This document shows, in pieces, positions 1 to 5,200 of a stretch of 10,831 nucleotides of DNA (position 1 is the stretch's first letter; every line of letters starts with the position of its first letter). A program made the translations under genes and the position numbers. Location of the stretch: positions 1-10,831 of the forward strand of contig JAKDLQ010000062.1 in the NCBI GenBank assembly GCA_030452775.1, given 5' to 3'. Origin of the DNA: Micrococcales bacterium. Lineage in GTDB: Bacteria; Actinomycetota; Actinomycetes; Actinomycetales; Dermatophilaceae. The notes below the pieces were generated by a model. The model had not been told where the DNA came from and ran no database searches. It saw only the letters and a list, made by a program, of their open reading frames with translations.

Positions 1-88
1 GGCCTGTGGATGACGAGGCCACTCGAGTGAAAGGGGGCGCCGCGCCGGGCGGGCCTGTGGATGAGGGGGCCACTCGAATGAAGGGGGG
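1..88. repeat. Two-copy direct repeat, 37-bp units at 51-bp period
   Basis: Bases 1-37 and 52-88 match at 33 of 37 positions, both starting GGCCTGTGGATGA and running through CACTCGA to a G-rich end. The 51-bp period equals 17 codons, and the frame beginning at base 3 is open to a TGA at 138-140. The repeat could therefore encode the tandem tail of a protein starting left of the window, or it could be purely intergenic. The first copy contains the 10-bp palindrome CACTCGAGTG, which the second copy has lost by one change. Confidence 0.75.
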
Positions 89-118
89 AGCGGGGTCGGC
101 CGGGTTCGTATCGCGCAC

Positions 119-1330
119 GTGCGGCACACTGACGGAGTGAACCCCACGTCCATCTCCGAGCACCGAGCCGCTCTGCGCGGGCTGCTCGGGGACGGTGTGC
201 GACAGACGGTTCCCCTCGACCGGCACGCGGCCGGCCGCCACCTCGCCGAAGACCTGCTCGCCTGTGACGACCTGCCCCGCTTCGACAACTCCGCGATGGA
301 CGGCTACGCGGTCCACCCCTCCGGGGCCGAGCAGCGCGAGTTCGTCGTCGTGGCGGACGTCCCCGCCGGGGCCCCGCCCGACGTGACGCTGCGACCCGGC
401 GAGGCGGCCCGGATCATGACCGGTGCCCGCCTGCCGGACGGCGCCACCGCGGTGGTGGCCGTCGAGCAGACCGATGCGAGCCCGACGGGGCCGGCCCCCG
501 GCCGGGTCGCCCTGACGTGCGAGGCGGAGACGGGCCGACACATCCGCCTGCGCGGGGAGGAGGTGCTCGCCGGCTCCGTCATCGCCCCGGCCGGCGCGCC
601 TGTCACCCCGGGGCTCATCGCCCTGGCGCGATCGGCCGGCTGCTTCGTCGTGACGACGTGGGCCCCCACCCGCGTGGCCGTCGTTGCGACCGGGACCGAG
701 CTGACCGACGCCAGTCACTGCGCCGGGGACGCGGGTATCCACGAGTCGAACTCCGACATGATCGCGTCCCTGTGCGCAGCCGCCGGCTGCCGGGTCACGA
801 GCGTCGACACCTGCCGGGACGACCCGGCCGCGCTGACCGTCCTGTTCGACGAGCTCGACCGGCGCGTCGACGTCGATGTCATCGTCACGACCGGAGGCAT
901 CAGCGAGGGCGCCTTCGAGGTCGTGCGCCAACTCGGCGAATCGCTCGGCACCTTCGCCTTCACCCACCTCACCATGCAGCCCGGCGCGCCCCAGGGTCTG
1001 GGCACCTACGGAACGACACCGGTCGTCTGCTTCCCCGGCACCCCGGTCGGGGCATATGTGTCCTTCCGTATGCTGCTGCGCCCGGTCCTCGACGCGTGCC
1101 ACGGGAGCTCGCGCCAGGAAGCCCGCTCAGCGGCATACACCGGCGTGACGCGAAGGGTGCGGCCCGGGAAGGTCCAGTTCGTCACCGCGGTGCTCGCCCG
1201 GGACGGGACGGTCACGGCGGCGGCCGGTCGGCACCTCAGCGCGCTCGCGGGGGCCGATGCGCTCATCGAGGTGCCGATCGGCGCAGGTCATCTCGTCACC
1301 GGCGACACGGTGACGGTCCACCTGCTCTGA
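119..1330 (+). CDS. moeA: Molybdopterin molybdenumtransferase MoeA
   Basis: MoeA inserts molybdate into adenylylated molybdopterin in the cytoplasm, completing molybdenum cofactor (Moco). The 403-aa product has normal family length. The N-terminal MoeA domain carries DNSAMDGYAV (residues 56-65) and MTGARLPDGA (100-109). The MoCF-biosynthesis domain follows, with VVATGTEL (188-195), TTGGISEGAFEVV (257-269) and MQPGAPQG (286-293), then FPGTPVG (305-311) and a C-terminal beta domain. The usual family motif G-N-P-V-S is G-T-P-V-G here, which is noteworthy. The start is uncertain. GTG 119 has no clear Shine-Dalgarno. GTG 137 is an equal alternative: it aligns with short family N-termini, lies 6 nt after a CACACT -10-like hexamer, and overlaps an upstream stop (GTGA). 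fdhD and mobA, in the same pathway, lie 3 kb downstream. Confidence 0.93.
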   Translation: MRHTDGVNPTSISEHRAALRGLLGDGVRQTVPLDRHAAGRHLAEDLLACDDLPRFDNSAMDGYAVHPSGAEQREFVVVADVPAGAPPDVTLRPGEAARIMTGARLPDGATAVVAVEQTDASPTGPAPGRVALTCEAETGRHIRLRGEEVLAGSVIAPAGAPVTPGLIALARSAGCFVVTTWAPTRVAVVATGTELTDASHCAGDAGIHESNSDMIASLCAAAGCRVTSVDTCRDDPAALTVLFDELDRRVDVDVIVTTGGISEGAFEVVRQLGESLGTFAFTHLTMQPGAPQGLGTYGTTPVVCFPGTPVGAYVSFRMLLRPVLDACHGSSRQEARSAAYTGVTRRVRPGKVQFVTAVLARDGTVTAAAGRHLSALAGADALIEVPIGAGHLVTGDTVTVHLL

Positions 1331-1339
1331 GCTGAGTGA

Positions 1340-1534
1340 GAACGTGTTTGATGAGGGGTCATGCCGGGCCAGCACCTCGAAGCCGCGTTGGCCCTCAGGC
1401 TTCTTGACAATCTGCACGGCCATACGCAGGGAGTGCCGAGCGACGGCGAGCAGCCTGCCGGCGTACCGGCCATCGGCCCACACCAGCAGGATGCGAGGGC
1501 TTCGCTCTTCGTGCTGACACAGCACCGGAGGCAC
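1340..1534 (-). pseudogene. IS5-type DDE transposase fragment (degraded)
   Basis: On the minus strand, residues encoded at about 1510-1364 read PRILLVWADGRYAGRL, then VQIVKK and GFEVLAR. This resembles the C-terminal third of IS5-family transposases (W-A-D-x-x-Y-A-G ... V-Q-I-V-K ... G-F-x-V-L-P-R). In intact relatives the last block continues R-R-W-V-V-E-R-T, which contains a catalytic Glu; here it breaks off into unrelated HDPSSNTF. The N-terminal DDE regions are absent. Sequence just beyond the break (about 1340-1362), containing CAAACACGTTCTCA on the minus strand, may be residual IS end sequence, but I cannot confirm an inverted repeat. It sits between moeA and the graspetide ligase and is taken as a scar of mobile-element activity. 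Confidence 0.7.
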
Positions 1535-1574
1535 CCGCCGCGGTCAGCGGTCTGGGTATACGGCGTCGTCGCGG

Positions 1575-2534
1575 TCAAGCGCGCACGGTCGCCGCGGTCA
1601 GCTCGGCCGCGACGAACTCTGCGAAGGCCTTGCCCAACGGCAGGTCCGACATGCCCTCGACGAACAGGAACTGTCCCTGCGGGTTGACCTCGAGGAAGAC
1701 CGGCTCGCCGTCGGGGCGCACCTTCAGGTCGAAGACGCCCATCCGCAGCCCGAGTCGCCTCGTCATCACGCGCAGCGCATCCTGCAGGCCCTGCTCGAGC
1801 GGAACCGGCTCGATGGCCATATCGTTTGCCAACCGCCAGTCAAGCTCGAGCGAACGGATCCGGGCGGCGTGCACCCGGTCACCGAAGACCATGACGCGCA
1901 GGTGGTCGGTGCCGGCAATCTCCTCCTGGTAGATCGTCGGGGCGACCATGATCTCGGCGTCGTCGCTTAGCCCTTCCGCTGTCACCCTGCCTGCCTGCAG
2001 CGCGGTGCCCAGCAGCCCGGTCACCGTCTTGGCGATGACGGTGCCGCCGTGAGCCTGGGCGAACGCGCGCACCGCGGCCGGGTCGCTACTAACGAGGGTT
2101 CGCGGCACCCTCAGTCCGATTGCCTGCGCGAGGTTGAGCTGCAGCAGCTTGTTCTGCGCGCGCTCGGTCGCGTACGGGTCGCTGATCCACGCACCGGTGA
2201 AGCCTGCGAGCAGGACGCCGCGCAAGGCCGCGCGGCAGTCCTTGACAACGAGCTCGCGCATCTGCGGGTCGATCACCTCCTCCGGCACCGCCGGTCGCCC
2301 GTGGCATCGACGCCACCACACCAGCTCGAGGCCGCGCACAGCGACCGTCCCGCCCTCCTCGGTCGGCAAGACCGCATCTGGCCCCTCGACATTGCTCCAT
2401 GCCAGTCCCCCGGCGCCCGAGAGACGATCGGCGGGCACGATGGCCGCATCGAGGTCGTAGTCCTCGCGCAACTGCCTGCGGATCACGTAGGCGTGCAGGT
2501 CATCGGCGAGGGTCACGATCGCGACTCTGCTCAT
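1575..2534 (-). CDS. ATP-grasp graspetide ligase (MvdC/MvdD/TgmB-like peptide maturase)
   Basis: This predicted 319-aa RimK-like ATP-grasp enzyme should activate Asp/Glu side chains of the neighbouring peptide as acyl-phosphates and join them to Ser/Thr (ester) or Lys (amide). Family signatures are present in order: an N-terminal pre-ATP-grasp region ending in VWWRR (72-76); N-K-L-L-Q-L-N-L-A-Q-A-I-G-L-R-V-P-R-T (128-146); the ATP-binding Lys in VIAKT (167-171); YQEEI (202-206); DHLRVMVFG (210-218); SLELDWR (228-234); FDLKV (268-272); and FLEVNPQGQFLFVE (280-293), which supplies Mg-binding E and N. Length is normal for the family. The ATG is preceded by AAGGAG with 7-nt spacing. The gene lies 40 nt downstream of the precursor peptide gene on the same strand, as usual for graspetide operons. 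Only one ligase is present, so one linkage chemistry is expected. Confidence 0.9.
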   Translation of the reverse strand: MSRVAIVTLADDLHAYVIRRQLREDYDLDAAIVPADRLSGAGGLAWSNVEGPDAVLPTEEGGTVAVRGLELVWWRRCHGRPAVPEEVIDPQMRELVVKDCRAALRGVLLAGFTGAWISDPYATERAQNKLLQLNLAQAIGLRVPRTLVSSDPAAVRAFAQAHGGTVIAKTVTGLLGTALQAGRVTAEGLSDDAEIMVAPTIYQEEIAGTDHLRVMVFGDRVHAARIRSLELDWRLANDMAIEPVPLEQGLQDALRVMTRRLGLRMGVFDLKVRPDGEPVFLEVNPQGQFLFVEGMSDLPLGKAFAEFVAAELTAATVRA

Positions 2535-2541
2535 CTGTCGG

Positions 2542-2547
2542 CTCCTT
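2542..2547 (-). promoter_or_regulatory. Shine-Dalgarno site of the ligase gene
   Basis: On the minus strand AAGGAG lies 7 nt before the ATG at 2534-2532. This fixes the ligase start and shows it is translated independently of the precursor, whose stop is 40 nt upstream. Confidence 0.8.
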
Positions 2548-2556
2548 GCCTCTCGG

Positions 2557-2569
2557 CCGCCGGAGGCGG
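2557..2569 (-). other. Small hairpin between precursor and ligase genes
   Basis: CCGCC-GGA-GGCGG forms a 5-bp all-GC stem with a 3-nt loop in the 40-nt gap between the precursor stop and the ligase Shine-Dalgarno. It has no T-tract, so it is not a complete intrinsic terminator. It could stabilise the precursor mRNA end or partly attenuate read-through, giving more peptide than enzyme. GC-rich DNA often forms such stems by chance. Confidence 0.3.
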
Positions 2570-2574
2570 GTCGC

Positions 2575-2754
2575 TTACTCGTCGCAGTCGTCGCAGCCGC
2601 AACTGGAGCAGGAGATCGTGCCGACTCCTGGCCAGCCGATACCTACCGACTCGGGCCCGGCCGCGGCCTGCTCCCAGGCCTCGAGCCTGGCCGGGTGGAC
2701 GTAGCCTTCAAGGCCGCGGGTGAAGCGCGCAGCAATAGGCGACAGTGACTTCAT
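2575..2754 (-). CDS. Graspetide precursor peptide with Cys-rich core
   Basis: This 59-aa peptide is the likely substrate of the ATP-grasp ligase 40 nt downstream. It is nested inside a longer minus-strand frame, but the ATG at 2754-2752 has a near-perfect AAGGAGG 4 nt upstream, which decides the start. The leader begins MKSLSPIAARFTRGLEGY. P6-I-A-A-R-F11 matches the ligase-docking signature P-F-F-A-R-F of microviridin leaders. A middle helix-prone stretch (LEAWEQAA) and a Gly-rich hinge (GIGWPGVG, 38-45) precede the core TISCSSCGCDDCDE (46-59). The core holds candidate nucleophiles T46, S48, S50 and S51, acceptors D55, D56, D58 and E59, and cysteines C49, C52, C54 and C57 spaced C-x-x-C-x-C-x-x-C. 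There is no signal peptide, and no protease or exporter gene is in the window. The assignment is by context and motif; the product structure is inferred. Confidence 0.85.
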   Translation of the reverse strand: MKSLSPIAARFTRGLEGYVHPARLEAWEQAAAGPESVGIGWPGVGTISCSSCGCDDCDE

Positions 2755-2758
2755 GGTT

Positions 2759-2765
2759 CCTCCTT
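2759..2765 (-). promoter_or_regulatory. Strong Shine-Dalgarno of the precursor gene
   Basis: AAGGAGG on the minus strand lies 4 nt before ATG 2754. It is the strongest ribosome-binding site in the window and separates the short peptide from the long open frame around it. Confidence 0.85.
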
Positions 2766-2775
2766 GCAGGACAGG

Positions 2776-2796
2776 ACCGGGATCTCGCCACCCGGT
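2776..2796 (-). promoter_or_regulatory. Inverted repeat in the precursor 5' region
   Basis: ACCGGG and CCCGGT (6-bp arms, 9-nt spacer) lie about 22 nt upstream of the precursor ATG, in the 228-bp gap shared with the divergent HAD gene. It could be a hairpin in the untranslated leader or an operator for the divergent pair. No convincing -10/-35 pair was identified, so its role is undetermined. Confidence 0.35.
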
Positions 2797-2982
2797 CTCA
2801 CCAGCAAGAGGTCGGCGCAGCGCAGGTGATACATGTGCTGTACTGCCGTGCCCCCAGCGGTGACCGCCGCAGCCGCGAATACCGCTCAGCCCCCACCTCG
2901 GTGGCGTCCGACAGCATCCGTGGCCACGCGCGGCGCACTGGCGTCCGCGCGCCACCGTCCACCATGCGGCATTCTGGGCTTC

Positions 2983-3657
2983 ATGACACGTAGCGGGATC
3001 CTCTTCGACGTCGACGGCACCTTGGTGGACACGACATATCTGCATGCCGTGTGCTGGGCCCGTGCCTTCGCCCGCACTGGCCGCTACCCAAGCATGGCGC
3101 TGGTCCATCGTGCGGTCGGCATGGGCGGGCAACGGCTGGTCAACCACATCCTCGGCGACGGCGTCGGAAAGGATGATGCGGCCGCGATCATCGATGCCCA
3201 CAGCGTGCTCTATGCCGAATGGCACTCCCGCCTACACGCCTTCGACAAGAGCGCGGACCTGCTGCGGGCTTGCCATCAGCGGGGCCTGACGGTCGCTCTC
3301 GCCTCGTCCGCGGGAGCAGGCGATATGTCCGTGCTGCGGGCCACCCTGGACGCCGAGGACGCGGTCGACGTCGTGACCACTTCCGACGATGCCGACGCCT
3401 CGAAGCCCGAACCGGACATCCTGCAAGCGGCGCTGGGCAAGGCGCAGCTGTCCGCGGAAAACGTCGTCTTCGTCGGCGATGCCGTGTGGGACGTGCAAGC
3501 CTGCCAGCGGGCCGGCATACCGTGCGTAGGGCTCGAGTGCGGCGGGACAAGCCGAGCCGAGCTGCTCGCCGCCGGGGCCGTCGAAGTCTGGAAAGACCCG
3601 GCCGACTTGTTGACCCACTTCCAAGAGTCGGCCCTGGGCCGTCTCATCGGCCGCTGA
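2983..3657 (+). CDS. HAD-superfamily hydrolase (phosphoglycolate phosphatase / beta-PGM-like)
   Basis: This 224-aa cytoplasmic phosphatase-type protein has all four HAD motifs: FDVDGTLVD (8-16, nucleophile D9 and acid D11), the S in ALASS (105-109), K141 in SKPEPDI, and VGDAVWD (164-170). The region after motif I (about 17-85) is a helical C1 cap typical of subfamily IA enzymes. The natural substrate cannot be told; small phosphosugars or phosphoglycolate are usual. The start at ATG 2983 places motif I 8 residues from the N-terminus, as in relatives, although the frame is open upstream to 2833. No Shine-Dalgarno is visible, but CATTCT lies 7 nt before the ATG, a weak leaderless pattern. It is divergent from the graspetide genes, so joint function is possible but unproven. 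Confidence 0.88.
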   Translation: MTRSGILFDVDGTLVDTTYLHAVCWARAFARTGRYPSMALVHRAVGMGGQRLVNHILGDGVGKDDAAAIIDAHSVLYAEWHSRLHAFDKSADLLRACHQRGLTVALASSAGAGDMSVLRATLDAEDAVDVVTTSDDADASKPEPDILQAALGKAQLSAENVVFVGDAVWDVQACQRAGIPCVGLECGGTSRAELLAAGAVEVWKDPADLLTHFQESALGRLIGR

Positions 3658-3663
3658 TCAGCG
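3652..3663. repeat. 12-bp perfect palindrome over the HAD stop codon
   Basis: CGCTGATCAGCG is self-complementary and spans the TGA stop (3655-3657). As RNA it could form only a 4-bp stem with a 4-nt loop. It may be chance or a protein-binding site. Confidence 0.4.
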
Positions 3664-3681
3664 AGGTGGACAGTCCCTCGC

Positions 3682-3700
3682 GGGGCAGCATCACAGCCCC
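3682..3700 (+). terminator. Possible weak terminator hairpin after the HAD gene
   Basis: GGGGC and GCCCC pair across a 9-nt loop 25 nt after the HAD stop, without a T-tract. The 220-bp gap 3658-3877 between this gene and the convergent YciI-like gene holds nothing else I can assign. Confidence 0.25.
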
Positions 3701-3877
3701 TGACAGCCATGGCCGGACGCAGCGACCTGGCCACACCACACGCCGCAATGAGCGGGAAATGTCGGTGTGCCTGGATACGAATGAGAGTATGTCGCCATAC
3801 AGCCGCACTGGCCATATCAACCTCGTCCATCACGAGGGCACGCCGAACGCCTCCGAAACATACTCTGAGCTCGGCGC

Positions 3878-4216
3878 TCAGGCCGGGGACTGGGTCGCGT
3901 CGGCCACCCAGGGGCCAAGGGGCGGGTTCCAGGCCCGCACGACGCGGCGCAGGACAAGGCCGGCCGCCCAGTAGGGGTCACCGTCGAAGACCGTCGTCAC
4001 CTCGTCGAGCGACTCGGCCGAGTAGACGATGAGGGCGGCGTTCTCCGGCTCCGCGGCCGTCGGCTCGCCCTCGGAGACCTCGTCGTGCCCTGGCTGGTAC
4101 ATCCCTGCGACGAGGAGCCCGGGCAGGCCCGAAAGCCACTCGCGATGCTCGGGACGCACCTTCATCAGCTCGGTCGTGTCGTCGGGGTAGGTGTAGTGGA
4201 TCGCGTAGATCGCCAT
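3878..4216 (-). CDS. YciI-like (YCII-domain) protein
   Basis: This 112-aa protein consists almost wholly of one YCII domain, a dimeric ferredoxin-like fold with an active-site His. The pattern is typical: MAIYAIHYTY as the first strand; R-P-E-H-R-E-W-L (21-28) holding the conserved His24; ALIVYSAESLDEV (61-73); DGDPYWAAGLV (78-88); and a closing W-N-P. The biochemical role of most YciI proteins is unknown; some are dehalogenase- or lyase-like relatives. The start is supported by GGAGG 5 nt before ATG 4216. It follows fdhD on the same strand after 75 nt, so co-transcription is plausible. The stop codon lies within a small inverted repeat (TGAGC/GCTCA, 3866-3880). Confidence 0.87.
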   Translation of the reverse strand: MAIYAIHYTYPDDTTELMKVRPEHREWLSGLPGLLVAGMYQPGHDEVSEGEPTAAEPENAALIVYSAESLDEVTTVFDGDPYWAAGLVLRRVVRAWNPPLGPWVADATQSPA

Positions 4217-4291
4217 GCGGGCCTCCGGCCGGATCGTGCGGTGTCGTGGAGTGGTGGGGCGTGATGGGGATGGGACGAGATGGGTTCGTGG

Positions 4292-5140
4292 TCAATCGAC
4301 AAGGATGCGCTCGGGGCGGGCATAGACGTTGAGGCGATCGCCGCGCAGGAAGCCGACGAGCGTCATCCCGGCCTCGGCGGCGCTGTCGACGGCCAGCGAT
4401 GACGGCGCGGATACGGCTGCCAGGCAAGGGATGCCGGCCATGACCGCCTTCTGGACCAGCTCGAACGAGGCCCGGCTGGAGACCATGAGCACGCAGCCCG
4501 TCAGGGGCAGCCGGCGCTGCATGAGGGCCCAGCCGATGACCTTGTCGACGGCGTTGTGCCGCCCGATGTCCTCACGGACGACGAGTGCCTCGCCGCCCTC
4601 GGTGAACAGGCCGGCTGCGTGCAGGCCACCGGTCTGCTGGAAAGAGTGCTGCGCGGACCGCAGCGCATCCGGCATCCCGGCGACGGTCGACGCGGGGATC
4701 CGCACCGGATCGGCGCGCACGTCGTGGGCCGATCGGGTCCGCAGGTGTTCAATGCTGGCCTTGCCGCAGACTCCGCACGAGGAGGACGTGAGGAAGTTGC
4801 GGGCCGCCGATGCGGCGGGCGATCCGACACCCGGAGCCAGGGTCACGTCGATGACGTTGTAGGTGTTCTCCTCGAAGCCCGTCTCGCCCGAGGCCACGGC
4901 CCCCTCGCAGTAGCGGGCGACCGCGACGTCATCTGCCGACCGGATCACGGCTTCTGAGTGGAGGAAGCCGTGGACGAGCTCGAAGTCGTGCCCAGGGGTG
5001 CGCATCGTCACCGTCAAGGGGTCACCGCCCACGCGCAGCTCGAGCGGCTCCTCGACGGAGAGCGTGTCGCTGCGCTCGCGCGAGTGCACGGTGGAGACGT
5101 CGATCACCGTGATCCGGCGTCGCGTCGTCACCCGTCCCAT
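4292..5140 (-). CDS. fdhD: Formate dehydrogenase accessory sulfurtransferase FdhD
   Basis: FdhD passes sulfur from a cysteine desulfurase to the molybdenum cofactor before insertion into formate dehydrogenase; it is cytoplasmic and binds bis-MGD. The 282-aa product shows EEPLELRVGG (30-39), the MRTPGHDFELVHGF block (46-59), the sulfur-carrying loop SSCGVCGK with C122 and C125, REDIGRHNAVDKVIGWA (189-205), and MVSSRASFELVQKA (219-232). All key positions are intact. The start is ATG 5140 because actinobacterial FdhD proteins begin M-G-R-V-T-x-R-R-R; the open frame runs further upstream, antisense to mobA. There is no good Shine-Dalgarno, and a -10-like TACGCT ends 6 nt before the ATG. It is divergent from mobA. 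No formate dehydrogenase structural gene lies in the window. Confidence 0.95.
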   Translation of the reverse strand: MGRVTTRRRITVIDVSTVHSRERSDTLSVEEPLELRVGGDPLTVTMRTPGHDFELVHGFLHSEAVIRSADDVAVARYCEGAVASGETGFEENTYNVIDVTLAPGVGSPAASAARNFLTSSSCGVCGKASIEHLRTRSAHDVRADPVRIPASTVAGMPDALRSAQHSFQQTGGLHAAGLFTEGGEALVVREDIGRHNAVDKVIGWALMQRRLPLTGCVLMVSSRASFELVQKAVMAGIPCLAAVSAPSSLAVDSAAEAGMTLVGFLRGDRLNVYARPERILVD

Positions 5141-5146
5141 CCCACC

Positions 5147-5175
5147 AGCGTAAGCGTGCGCGGCGATCCGTCGAA
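5147..5175 (-). promoter_or_regulatory. Putative leaderless promoter of fdhD
   Basis: On the minus strand TACGCT (5152-5147, fits TANNNT) is followed by 6 nt and then ATG 5140. TTCGAC (5175-5170) lies 17 bp upstream as a weak -35 candidate. This spacing puts the transcription start at or within a base or two of the start codon. Confidence 0.55.
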
Positions 5176-5187
5176 GGCGCCTCTCAC

Positions 5188-5193
5188 TACACT
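5188..5193 (+). promoter_or_regulatory. Putative leaderless -10 element of mobA
   Basis: TACACT fits TANNNT and ends 7 nt before ATG 5201. No Shine-Dalgarno is present and no good -35 is visible. It lies within the 60-bp gap shared with the fdhD promoter. Confidence 0.55.
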
Positions 5194-5200
5194 CGTCCGG

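Noticed and set aside
5..64. Two DnaA-box-like TGTGGATGA sites
   Set aside because: Each has a mismatch to the box, there are only two in a direct repeat, and no dnaA/dnaN context is present, so no replication origin is called.
2755..3225. N-terminal extension of the precursor frame (216-aa frame 2575-3225, minus)
   Set aside because: It runs antisense through the HAD gene, while ATG 2754 has a near-perfect Shine-Dalgarno and the leader motif follows directly.
3759..3974. Possible + strand ORF beginning MSVCLDTNE in the HAD-YciI gap
   Set aside because: No recognisable product, no clear ribosome-binding site, and its second half is antisense to the YciI coding region.
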